DNA of 64,000 bases from NCBI RefSeq assembly GCF_003205235.1, contig NZ_QJSM01000026.1, positions 1 to 64,000 of the forward strand. The letters run 5' to 3'. The notes beneath the pieces are model-generated. The model did no database searches. It worked only from the letters and a program-made list of their open reading frames with translations, and was not told the origin of the DNA. Source of the DNA: Thermoplasma sp. Kam2015 (GTDB lineage Archaea > Thermoplasmatota > Thermoplasmata > Thermoplasmatales > Thermoplasmataceae). Shown piece after piece: positions 1 through 7,144 of the stretch. Positions within the stretch are counted from its first letter, which is position 1, and the number at the start of each line of letters is the position of its first letter. The translations under genes were made by a program, and so were the position numbers.

Positions 1-118
1 ATGATAACAGAACATTCAAATTCTATCCCGATTCACATACAATTTCATTGACAACAGTACAGGGCAGGCTGGTATATCCAGTGGCTCATTCGCCCCTGAT
101 CGATAAATACAGGGGTGA

Positions 119-376
119 ATACACAAATGCCTGAACTGTGGCTTCGAACTCCATGCGGATCTGAATGCGTCAAGGAACATCGAAGTGCCATGTCCTCACG
201 CCTCAAAAACCTTTGCACTGAACGCGGATCTGAATGCGTCAAGGAACATCGAAGTGCCCGGTACATCTGGGTACTTCAGGATGCTGTCAGCCAGCCGATC
301 GTTGCGGTTCGATGAAACTCCACTCAGGGGTGGAGGGGAGACCAGCAGCAAGCTCCGAAGCTTTAGCGAGGAGTAG
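119..376 (+). pseudogene. TnpB (IS200/IS605 OrfB) C-terminal remnant
   Basis: The reading frame from 119 to the stop at 374-376 encodes the end of a TnpB protein. At 128-184 it contains the last part of the zinc ribbon (C-x2-C-G) followed by the family's hallmark HADLNASRNI stretch. An in-frame TGA at 116-118 cuts it off, and nothing upstream in the window resembles the rest of TnpB, so only a fragment survives. The ADLNASRNIEVP block is repeated 23 codons later. The frame then runs through GTSGYF...RSFSEE to a stop inside the right-end-like sequence. TnpB is the RNA-guided nuclease encoded by IS605-family elements; this copy cannot be functional because the RuvC and N-terminal parts are missing. 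Confidence 0.8.
155..258 (+). repeat. Tandem duplication of 35 bp (69-bp period)
   Basis: The same 35 bases occur at 155-189 and 224-258, starting GCGGATCTGAATGCG. The period is 69 bp, so the reading frame is kept and a 23-residue unit is duplicated. The sequence just upstream of each copy is only weakly similar, so the exact duplication is limited to the 35 bases. Confidence 0.95.
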
Positions 377-381
377 CTGAC
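340..381 (+). mobile_element. IS605-type right-end-like sequence
   Basis: Bases 354-381 (TCCGAAGC...GAGGAGTAGCTGAC) follow the pattern common at the right ends of IS200/IS605 elements, where tnpB stops inside a short imperfect hairpin ending in a GTAGCTnAC-like sequence. A perfect CTCCAC/GTGGAG stem lies just upstream at about 318-335. In complete elements this region also gives the 3' scaffold of the omega RNA used by TnpB. A closely similar sequence is at 6120-6148. The exact element end cannot be fixed from one copy. Confidence 0.55.
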
Positions 382-1151
382 CTGTTGCTGCGACCGCCCC
401 TGATCGGCCCACTGTCACTGAAAAACATCGATATGTAATCTGATGGCGTTTTTTCAAAATATACGTTGATACAGTTCCTGTCTATACCAAGATCTGAGCA
501 CTCATGGGACTTAAAGGCAGGATAATCGCTCATGCAGTATTCTGATTCAAACTTCAAGGACATCGTAAGTGAGTACAAAGGCCTGTCCTCATGCGCCGCA
601 CAGAGTGCCAGCGGTAGTGTTCCCACCTTATGAATCAGCGTGAGATCAGAGAGGACTGAATCCGAACCCACAACGACTGCATCGCTCATTGCAACCGCAA
701 GGCACATCTCTGCATCTGTCGTCATGTAGACCTCCTTGCCGAAGCTGGAGATCTCTGCGGCCATGATGCGCCCCTCAAGCATGGGTCTGCTTTCAAGCAC
801 ATATACCCTCTTCACATTGTCAGATGACCTGATAAATTCCAGCACGTTGTGGCTGTTGCTCATTGTTGTTATTGCCTCGGCATCGATGAATTTAACCGCA
901 TTCGCTATTGATAAACGTTCCTGATTGATAACGGTATCCCTGAAATCTTCCGGTGACATTGATGCATCATTCAAGGCCAACTTTGCTGCGTTCCTGACCA
1001 ATGCCATACCGACGAAGGCTTCGCTTATTACTTCAGCATATCTGATGTTTGGATTTCTTCTAATGAAAGAGAAAACCCTGATGGATAGATCAACCGATCC
1101 CGATGTCTTATCATTGATTATTCTTTTGAGTTCGTCCACAGCCTCCTTCAT
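363..1151 (-). CDS. eIF2B alpha/beta/delta-like protein (R15P isomerase / MtnA superfamily)
   Basis: The 262-residue protein has the signature of the eIF2B/ribose-1,5-bisphosphate isomerase/MtnA superfamily: ESRPMLEG (about residues 121-128), a VGSDSVLSD stretch (about 161-169) and KVGT (about 174-177). The Rossmann-like C-terminal half is complete to ...DYISMFFSDSGPIRG. It is shorter than typical members (about 300 or more) because the N-terminal helical domain is reduced. Members isomerise sugar phosphates or act in translation; sequence alone does not decide which. The ATG at 1151 has a GGGGTG Shine-Dalgarno 6 bases upstream. It follows the mutarotase gene by 34 bases, so the two are probably co-transcribed. 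The last dozen residues (after IRG) read into IS605-like sequence, so the original stop was probably lost. Confidence 0.75.
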   Translation of the reverse strand: MKEAVDELKRIINDKTSGSVDLSIRVFSFIRRNPNIRYAEVISEAFVGMALVRNAAKLALNDASMSPEDFRDTVINQERLSIANAVKFIDAEAITTMSNSHNVLEFIRSSDNVKRVYVLESRPMLEGRIMAAEISSFGKEVYMTTDAEMCLAVAMSDAVVVGSDSVLSDLTLIHKVGTLPLALCAAHEDRPLYSLTMSLKFESEYCMSDYPAFKSHECSDLGIDRNCINVYFEKTPSDYISMFFSDSGPIRGGRSNRSATPR

Positions 1152-1185
1152 ATGAACACCCCCAAAGCTTGTAATCCACTTAAAT

Positions 1186-1998
1186 TCAAAGCAGGGTTAT
1201 GGAATATCCAAAGCTTATGGAATCTCCTGGATTAACAAGCCTGAGGCCTATACCATTATTGAATGCATCAACGGCGGACATCATCGGTTCTATTGCAACC
1301 GATCTCCCCGCTGAATATTTTCCGTTATATATCACAAAGAAAGGCATATTGTGCTTTGATATCCTGATTCTCCGGTTTCCAGTTTTCAGGAGTATATCTG
1401 AATCTGCAAAAAACTGGTTGTCAAATGTATCCTTATAACTGTCAGGCTCAAGAATCATCTTTTGCATTTTACCTGTGGGAAAGTACCCTTCATACTCCAT
1501 TTTCCATACGGTCTTTGGGTCATCTATCTCCCATCTGCCTACATAAAGAAAGTATGGATGAAAACCAGCTGCAACTGGGCATCTTCTGTTTCCATCATTT
1601 ATCACATTAACCTCACATTTATATGATTTACCAGTGATCGTGTGTCTTATTTTAACGTTGATGTGTGATGGGTATTCCGATCCTGCCTGGATATCGGTTT
1701 CCATCTCAACGGAATTATCATCCATATGAGCGATCACAAAGGATCTGTTAAGTAAAAGTCCGTGTATGCTATTGTTGCCCTCATTCTTTGGCAGATTGTA
1801 CTCTATCCCATCTATGACATATTTTGCATTTCTTATCCTGTTAGCATATGGAAACAGGAATGCGGATCCAAAATGTGCCGGAATATCATCATAGGATCGC
1901 ATCAATATGTCTGTACCATCAAGCATTAGCGAGTCCAGATGAGAACCTACCTCTGATACAGATATCATACTATTATCGTATCTAACTTCCATTGGCAT
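1186..1998 (-). CDS. Aldose 1-epimerase (galactose mutarotase) family
   Basis: This 270-residue protein belongs to the GalM-like mutarotase superfamily. Visible features are FPYANRI (substrate-binding Arg), a conserved His in NSIHGLLL (about residue 80), the catalytic-region His in AGFHPYFL, and the C-terminal acidic segment IEPMMSAVDAFNNG. It would interconvert sugar anomers in the cytoplasm. The open frame extends to 2103, but a TATA-like sequence (AAATATTATAT, about 2022-2033) lies 25-30 bases before the ATG at 1998, so the leaderless start at 1998 is chosen; ATG 1992 is also possible. It precedes the eIF2B-like gene in the same orientation, hinting at a shared sugar-phosphate role. Confidence 0.8.
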   Translation of the reverse strand: MPMEVRYDNSMISVSEVGSHLDSLMLDGTDILMRSYDDIPAHFGSAFLFPYANRIRNAKYVIDGIEYNLPKNEGNNSIHGLLLNRSFVIAHMDDNSVEMETDIQAGSEYPSHINVKIRHTITGKSYKCEVNVINDGNRRCPVAAGFHPYFLYVGRWEIDDPKTVWKMEYEGYFPTGKMQKMILEPDSYKDTFDNQFFADSDILLKTGNRRIRISKHNMPFFVIYNGKYSAGRSVAIEPMMSAVDAFNNGIGLRLVNPGDSISFGYSITLL

Positions 1999-2118
1999 AT
2001 AGAAGTCAGTCTTAGATTGGATATAATATTTGCCAGATCTATTTGGTCTGGAGAAACGTTGATTTGATATGAAACAAACCCGTTCAATATTTAAATAAAA
2101 CAATATCTGCCACGCAAT

Positions 2119-2388
2119 TCAGCGTGACAGTGTAATCTCTATGGATGAAACGTTAGAGCTTCCCCTCTCTCCCTGAAGGGTTTCTGTATCCAGTTTAATC
2201 TCCTCGTATTTTGCGTCTGGTATGAATTTGTGCCTTGTAATCTCTGCAACATCTACTGCCTTGCTGATAGTCTTTCCACGTGCTTTTATTATTATTTTAT
2301 TGCCGTTATTGTTGAACTGGGTGACCACTGCAAGTACGTAGTTCATTGTCGGCTTTTTTCCTACAAAGATTATGTTCTCCTCTGCCAT
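2119..2388 (-). CDS. albA: Chromatin protein Alba (Sac10b family)
   Basis: The 89-residue protein aligns over its whole length with Alba: the N-terminal VGKKPTMNYVLAV segment with the paired lysines that contact DNA and are acetylation targets in other archaea, the basic KARGKTISKAVDVAEI helix region, and the beta-hairpin arm near residues 70-80. Alba dimers coat DNA and RNA. Length is standard for the family (about 90). A TATA-like TTATATATTAAG lies at about 2420-2431 on the minus strand. The gene stands alone; the mutarotase downstream has its own promoter. Confidence 0.95.
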   Translation of the reverse strand: MAEENIIFVGKKPTMNYVLAVVTQFNNNGNKIIIKARGKTISKAVDVAEITRHKFIPDAKYEEIKLDTETLQGERGSSNVSSIEITLSR

Positions 2389-2577
2389 TTTTGATCACTA
2401 CTAATACGGATTTCTGCTTAATATATAACAGTATCGCAGAGTGACCTTGACTTATTGATTCTTTACACCCACAATTTCAAACGCATTAATATTGGAGCTT
2501 AGTAGGCTTCTATAGGGATCCGTTTTGGTACCTTATCGCTACATAATTGCTATATTAGACCTAGATTATTGTTCATT

Positions 2578-3276
2578 ATGGAAGAAAAAAATGCTATTTT
2601 GATTGGTGCTAGCGAGACATTCGGATTCTTCACGGCAAGAAAACTACTTCATGCCGGCTTCAAGGTAACGATCAACTCAAGGAAAGAAGATAAACTCTCT
2701 TCAATGAAGCGTGAACTTGAGTCTGAGGGTGAGATCCATTACCTTACTGGCGATGTATCCAGTGCATCAACTTTGAAGTCAATAATGGATCGATATGGAG
2801 ATAACGGACTCGATGCAGTAATCTTCGGTCTGGGAGGCTATGATGCAGATGATATAGAGAATCCGAAGAGCCTGAGGGAGATGTTTGAAAACAACGTCTT
2901 CCTTCCGTTTGAGACATTCTCCGCGATCCTAAGTATAATGCGCAATCCTTCATCAGCAATATTCATCAGCAGTGTCTACTCCAGCCTCATCATATCAGAG
3001 CATTCATTATCATACTCAGGAAGCAAAGCCGCACTTAACATAATGGTGGCTTCCTCCGCCAAGATGCTTCTCAAGAGAGGAATACGCGTGAATGCTGTGA
3101 TGACGACTTCCATGGAGGAAAAACGGCATACGGATAGATCCATTCTTTTCAATCCTGGGAAGCAATCCATAGATCCGGATCTCGTGGCCAATGTTGTAAC
3201 TTTCCTTGCTGGGGAAACATCCATGGGAATAACAGGATCTGTCATTACCGTAGATCAGGGATTCTCACTGAGATAG
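2578..3276 (+). CDS. Short-chain dehydrogenase/reductase (SDR)
   Basis: The 232-residue protein is a classical-type SDR. It has a glycine-rich nucleotide-binding start (ILIGASETFG, variant of GxxxGxG), the catalytic YSGSK (Tyr-x3-Lys), a Ser in FISSVYSS, and a C-terminal TGSVITVDQGFSLR typical of FabG-like enzymes. The middle glycine is replaced (ASETFG), so cofactor binding may differ. Substrate cannot be told. The ATG at 2578 is chosen over the upstream TTG at 2569 because GCTATATTAG at 2549-2558 sits about 25 bases ahead, as for a leaderless gene. It converges with the MFS gene 18 bases downstream. Confidence 0.85.
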   Translation: MEEKNAILIGASETFGFFTARKLLHAGFKVTINSRKEDKLSSMKRELESEGEIHYLTGDVSSASTLKSIMDRYGDNGLDAVIFGLGGYDADDIENPKSLREMFENNVFLPFETFSAILSIMRNPSSAIFISSVYSSLIISEHSLSYSGSKAALNIMVASSAKMLLKRGIRVNAVMTTSMEEKRHTDRSILFNPGKQSIDPDLVANVVTFLAGETSMGITGSVITVDQGFSLR

Positions 3277-3294
3277 GGTAAATCCATTATTTTG

Positions 3295-4473
3295 CTATGA
3301 TGGCATGGGTGAATGGAGAAGAAAGTATGATACCAGTCCGGAAAACAGCAGTAGCAACGATACCACTGTCATGCCAAGGAAGATGTGCCCGGGTGACACA
3401 AAGAGAGATCCAAGAAAGACTGGAATCACCGCAACACCCGTATTGGTGGCTACGCTGAACATCGCTGTTGAGAATCCTGCGTCCTCAGGTTTAGGCGAAT
3501 AGTATGTGACCGAGGTCATTGCCATGGACCAGTAGGCGTTTCCGAAGAAGCCGAAGAGGAAAAAGAGGATCCCGATCAGGTAAAGAGATCTTGAAAACTC
3601 AAGAGAGAGCATCATAGAGAATCCAAACACAAAAGCCATTGATCCTGTGGAGACAAGACCGTATTTTAGGTTCTGATTCCTGCCGAAGAGAGGCGGTAGC
3701 ACCATTGCACCGACAGCAGATCCGAGGAAGGCAAGGCCACCAAACAGACCACCAGCCTCTAGGGCCGTTGACTCCTTGAATCCATGGAGTATAAGTACAG
3801 ATGATGCTATGCTTCCAAACATTACCGACATTGCTGATATCGTCAGGCCAACATACCAGTTCTTCACCATACCGATCCTGAATACACCTTTGAATTTGCG
3901 TGGAGAGTAATAACTTGGAAATTTACTTTTGAATATCAGAAACATGATCGCTATGACGAACGCCGCGATGGCTGGAATTTCAAGAACGGCATCAAGAGGC
4001 AGAACAATGATCATATATGGTGTCAACAGGGCGCCGATGGCCATGCCAAGAAACAGAGATCCAACACTGAAGCCTATCAGACTGTGGCTTCTGGAACCTC
4101 CAAATACCTCAGCTATGCTACCCACGGGGGCCATTGCCAATGGATATCCTATTGCTGCCAATATCGAGAGGAAGAGAAATGGTATATAACCTTGCAATAC
4201 CGGTCTCAGACCCAGACCTATGACTGTCAGCACAGCTGAAGCTAATACCGAATTCCCAACCCTCCCTTTGAATGATATATATCCTGCCAGCAATCCGAAT
4301 GCTACCATGGTGTATCCATATGCAGAGATAATGACAAGCAGATCGGATGGTGATGTATGGAAGATCCTCGTGAGATCCGGAATTATCGGCGCAATCATGA
4401 ACCAGCCAAAGCCTATGAAAAACAGCAACGCAAGATATAGGCCAAATATCCCATTATTCTCCTTTTCAAACAT
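3295..4473 (-). CDS. MFS transporter
   Basis: About 392 residues with twelve predicted membrane segments, a basic linker between the halves (near SKFPSYYSPRKFKG) and overall resemblance to small-solute MFS permeases. The start at ATG 4473 (MFEKENNG) is preferred over TTG 4509, because a TATA-like ATAAAATAG at about 4524-4532 would put transcription near 4504. The substrate is unknown. No neighbouring gene suggests one; the gene is monocistronic between SDR and prephenate dehydratase. Confidence 0.85.
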   Translation of the reverse strand: MFEKENNGIFGLYLALLFFIGFGWFMIAPIIPDLTRIFHTSPSDLLVIISAYGYTMVAFGLLAGYISFKGRVGNSVLASAVLTVIGLGLRPVLQGYIPFLFLSILAAIGYPLAMAPVGSIAEVFGGSRSHSLIGFSVGSLFLGMAIGALLTPYMIIVLPLDAVLEIPAIAAFVIAIMFLIFKSKFPSYYSPRKFKGVFRIGMVKNWYVGLTISAMSVMFGSIASSVLILHGFKESTALEAGGLFGGLAFLGSAVGAMVLPPLFGRNQNLKYGLVSTGSMAFVFGFSMMLSLEFSRSLYLIGILFFLFGFFGNAYWSMAMTSVTYYSPKPEDAGFSTAMFSVATNTGVAVIPVFLGSLFVSPGHIFLGMTVVSLLLLFSGLVSYFLLHSPMPS

Positions 4474-4635
4474 GATGACTGCCCTTGAATGCTTTTCCGC
4501 ATCGCGCAAGAGAATATCAATCTATTTTATCTTTCTCTACATGAATCTGATTATGCAAAGGAAGAGGATTCTGCAACCAGTATACGAATGTAGAAATGTC
4601 ACCACGGTTGAACATGTGACGTCCTCCAACCCAAA

Positions 4636-5430
4636 TCATTGAGATTTATACTGCACTGGATCAAACGATCCCTTGTAAAATAGCTTTATTGAACGATCCT
4701 TGAGGGATTCCATGAGACTAACATCAAACTTTCCGGAAAATTCAATATAGAAATAATATTTCCATATGTTGTTCCTAAGAGGCCTGGAATATATCATATT
4801 CATATTTATGCGTCTATCTGAAAAAACTCCGATCAGATCATAAAGGGAGCCAGGCTCGTCCGGTATGATCGATATGATTGAGTGCCTGCTCCCATCAGTA
4901 TTTCTTTCCCTAGATATCACGATGAATCTAGTTATGTTTGGTGTCTCTGGATCGATCTTGACCATGTGCTTCAGTTCGTATTCTGTGGCGGCCCTTTTTG
5001 AGCATAGTGCGGCACCCTTATCATCCCTGCTGGCGAGATCTGCAGCTTCTGACGTGCTAACAGTACTAATTACCTCGATGTTATCCATCTTCTCCAGGAA
5101 TTCCCTTGCTTCTGCAATTGCGTGCGGATGGGAATACACTCTTTCGATGTTCTTTATCTCTGCCTTTGATGCAAGAAATATCTCTATGGGAAAATCTATG
5201 GATCTTGTGATGTAGACGTCGTCATGTATGAAAAGCCCGTCCAGCGTTTCGTTCACCGGCCCCTCTATGCTGTTTTCTATAGGGACAACACCACGCTGAT
5301 CAGTCTCCACCACTTTCTGAAAGATGGCGCTTATTGATCTCTCTGGTTTTACCTCTTGCCCCAGAGCCTCAGCAACCTCATGCGAAAAGCTACCGCGCGG
5401 ACCGAGATAGAATATCATTTTATCAGGCAT
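4636..5430 (-). CDS. pheA: Prephenate dehydratase
   Basis: This monofunctional enzyme converts prephenate to phenylpyruvate in phenylalanine synthesis. The catalytic domain has YLGPRGSFSHE at the N-terminus, PIENSIEGPVNETLDGL, and the TRFIVI motif with the essential Thr-Arg (about residues 165-170). A regulatory ACT domain follows (SIISIIPDEPGSLYDLIG, then YSRP in place of ESRP). About 264 residues, normal for archaea. The longest frame begins at ATG 5436, which overlaps the 3' base of tRNA-Leu(UAA); ATG 5430 or 5418 avoids the overlap. No separate promoter is visible between tRNA and gene, so read-through from the tRNA promoter is likely. Confidence 0.93.
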   Translation of the reverse strand: MPDKMIFYLGPRGSFSHEVAEALGQEVKPERSISAIFQKVVETDQRGVVPIENSIEGPVNETLDGLFIHDDVYITRSIDFPIEIFLASKAEIKNIERVYSHPHAIAEAREFLEKMDNIEVISTVSTSEAADLASRDDKGAALCSKRAATEYELKHMVKIDPETPNITRFIVISRERNTDGSRHSIISIIPDEPGSLYDLIGVFSDRRINMNMIYSRPLRNNIWKYYFYIEFSGKFDVSLMESLKDRSIKLFYKGSFDPVQYKSQ

Positions 5431-5435
5431 TTCCA

Positions 5436-5520
5436 TGCGAGGGGCGGGATTTGAACCCGCGAACCCCTTCGGGACAGGATCTTAAGTCCTGCACTGTTGG
5501 CCTGGCTTAGTTACCCTCGC
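5436..5520 (-). tRNA. tRNA-Leu (UAA)
   Basis: The minus strand folds as an 85-nt class II tRNA. It has a GCGAGGG/CCCTCGC acceptor stem, an anticodon loop with TAA flanked by CT and AG, a long variable arm (CCCGAAGGGG), a T-arm with GGTTCAAATCC, and discriminator A at 5436. No CCA is encoded and no intron is seen. It lies directly upstream of pheA. Confidence 0.96.
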
Positions 5521-5642
5521 GTTTCTGCGATACATATATCACATAATAATCTTTCCGGGATCGACCTCATGCTGACATTATAGCAATTGCTACCATCTCA
5601 ATAACTCAGGAACATTAATATCTCATAACCATATGAGGTCAT

Positions 5643-5921
5643 ATGGCATTTCCCGGTGGCAATTTTCCAACAGATGGTGAGCTTGTTGAATTTGAAACGG
5701 AAGAGGAACCGAAATGGATCACAGTAAAATTGAAAGATGGATCCGTCCTGCAGATAAAGATGGAGATAGTTTCAATTCTCAGGAATGGAAATGATCCCAA
5801 CACAGGAATACCAAATTATATGATCCAGGCTACCAATATAATACGGCTTGTAAAGGTACCGAAGGAACTCATAGTGAAACCGAAGAAAGGAAATGAGCAG
5901 GGCGGCCAGCTCTATAGATGA
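5643..5921 (+). CDS. Small conserved-looking protein of unknown function
   Basis: A 92-residue acidic-to-basic protein that I do not recognise. Predicted beta-rich: WITVKLKDGSVLQIKMEIVSILRNG is a likely beta-hairpin core, followed by a short helix and a basic Lys-rich tail (KELIVKPKKG). No signal peptide or cysteines. The ATG at 5643 follows a TATA-like ATTAATATCTC (about 5613-5623) at the usual leaderless distance, and codon use matches neighbours, so the gene is probably real. It is monocistronic. Confidence 0.65.
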   Translation: MAFPGGNFPTDGELVEFETEEEPKWITVKLKDGSVLQIKMEIVSILRNGNDPNTGIPNYMIQATNIIRLVKVPKELIVKPKKGNEQGGQLYR

Positions 5922-6034
5922 TCTAACTCTCATATGCTGGGATCCTTGTATTACATCTTTAAATAGAAGTTGGTGGTTTGTGGGAAGCAGTAATTCTCCT
6001 TCTTCGTACAAGAGATACACGGACTTCTTCCAAT

Positions 6035-6050
6035 GAAAATATTTATAGAT
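6035..6050 (+). promoter_or_regulatory. TATA-type promoter before the orphan IS605-end-like locus
   Basis: AAAATATTTATAGATT is a good archaeal BRE/TATA match. No protein start lies 20-35 bases downstream on the plus strand, so it would drive the non-coding sequence from about 6070 on. On the minus strand it would fire into the 3' end of the 92-residue gene. Confidence 0.45.
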
Positions 6051-6083
6051 TGTCTTCCCACATTCATTTGCATCATCCACGAT

Positions 6084-6170
6084 GGCTAAGTGGGCGATGC
6101 TTGAGTGGGATCGATGCGATCCGAAGCTTCAGCTGAGGAGTAGCTCACAGACCTGGGTTTACGGCCCAGA
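6084..6170 (+). ncRNA. Orphan IS605 right-end/omega-RNA-like sequence, possible small RNA
   Basis: Bases 6120-6148 (TCCGAAGCTTCAGC...GTAGCTCAC) match the right-end-like sequence at 354-381 almost base for base. In the same relative frame both encode RSFS before the stop, the tail of TnpB. Upstream, GCTT...GGATC / GATCC...AAGC forms a hairpin (6099-6127). Downstream, CTGGG/CCCAG (6153-6157/6165-6169) forms another. A promoter sits at 6035-6050. No other part of tnpB is recognisable nearby. It is either a decayed insertion end or a retained structured RNA derived from one. Confidence 0.4.
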
Positions 6171-6203
6171 GATCAGTAATTTTCGCATAAATATGTTGGT
6201 AAA

Positions 6204-6944
6204 TCACTGTTCCATCCTGGGGGCGAGCAGGAAAAGCCCCTTTATCTTTGCATCAGGATTCTGATCAAGACTGAATTCTACAGACAGCGGATAATCATCT
6301 CTGAAGCTCAACTTCAGGGAATCGGTGGAGGATATTGCCTTTATGAACTTGAGCAGATATTCCAGAGGATATGAGCTCTTTATCGTGGTATTGCATGACA
6401 TATCAGTTATCATATCCTTGGGCAGTATCATCTCTGATTCTTCCGACTCGGAATGTGAATATGCCTTGAAACCGTCCGGAGATAGCGTGAATCTGATAGA
6501 GTCTGATATATCCTCAGCGGCCCTAAGCCCCCTCTCAAAATCTGACTTTTTGACAACAGCATAGTACTCGGATGTTATGTTAGGTATCTTCGGAGTAACT
6601 ATGGTGGATGGATCGAGCAGCGATATGCTCTTATTTATGGTTCCCAGCTCAAATTTAAGCTTCTCACCATCCTTGGTTATGCCCACATTCTCGGAGGAGC
6701 TCGCCAGCCTTATAACCGATTTCAGTCTGTCTATATCAAGAGCGATCTCCTCCTGCCCATCGATATGAAATTCCACAAATGCCTCCTTTGGAACTTCAAG
6801 TCTTATCATTGCCACGTGGGCTGGATCGACAGCGGTAACGCTCATACCGCTATCATCAACCTTGAACTTCGCCTCAGATACTATCGTACTCAGTAAATCC
6901 GTTATTTCCTTAAGATTCTTCACGGAAAGATTCAATCTAATCAT
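6204..6944 (-). CDS. pcn: DNA polymerase sliding clamp (PCNA)
   Basis: The 246-residue protein matches PCNA throughout: N-terminal VSEAKFKVDDSGMSVTAVDPAHVAMI, LDIDRLKSVIRLA before the interdomain connector, and the C-terminal YYLAP-equivalent FLLAPRMEQ. It forms the trimeric ring that tethers polymerase, ligase and FEN1 to DNA. Length is normal. It is read alone; a small hairpin occupies its upstream region. Confidence 0.96.
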   Translation of the reverse strand: MIRLNLSVKNLKEITDLLSTIVSEAKFKVDDSGMSVTAVDPAHVAMIRLEVPKEAFVEFHIDGQEEIALDIDRLKSVIRLASSSENVGITKDGEKLKFELGTINKSISLLDPSTIVTPKIPNITSEYYAVVKKSDFERGLRAAEDISDSIRFTLSPDGFKAYSHSESEESEMILPKDMITDMSCNTTIKSSYPLEYLLKFIKAISSTDSLKLSFRDDYPLSVEFSLDQNPDAKIKGLFLLAPRMEQ

Positions 6945-6979
6945 ATCACAACACCATTCATACAGCTTCTTCGATTAGT

Positions 6980-6997
6980 CCATCACCTTGCTGATGG
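6980..6997 (-). other. Hairpin upstream of pcn
   Basis: CCATCA (6980-6985) and TGATGG (6992-6997) form a perfect 6-bp stem with a 6-base loop, 36 bases before the pcn start. If pcn is transcribed from the AAATTTATATTTTT sequence at about 7083-7096, the hairpin lies in its leader. Confidence 0.35.
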
Positions 6998-7144
6998 AAG
7001 TGAACCATGTCCATCGAACATGTAACACGTCCTCAATGCAGTTTTCTCAACGATCGATCAACCGCAAAAAACAGATAATGCTGAAAAATATAAATTTTTG
7101 TTTCCATAGGGCTGCATGTATATTCTACAGTCTGAACCAGACCG

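Larger units (their letters stand above)
91..406. repeat. 12-bp direct repeat flanking the tnpB remnant
   Basis: CGCCCCTGATCG occurs at 91-102 and again at 395-406, bracketing the tnpB remnant. Read on the minus strand in the frame of the eIF2B-like gene, the right copy encodes ...IRG(G/R). Joining the gene at the left copy would end it ...GPIRGE-stop at once. The pair therefore looks like a duplication made when the element arrived, or a repeat left by a later rearrangement. IS605-family elements normally make no target duplication, so the mechanism is uncertain. Confidence 0.6.

Noticed and set aside
91-406. CRISPR-like repeat
   Set aside because: Only two copies of the 35-base block, with a coding explanation; no spacers and no cas genes.
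6082-6264. 60-residue plus-strand frame over the IS605-end-like sequence
   Set aside because: It runs through hairpins and into the antisense of pcn; the TnpB-like tail lies in another frame.
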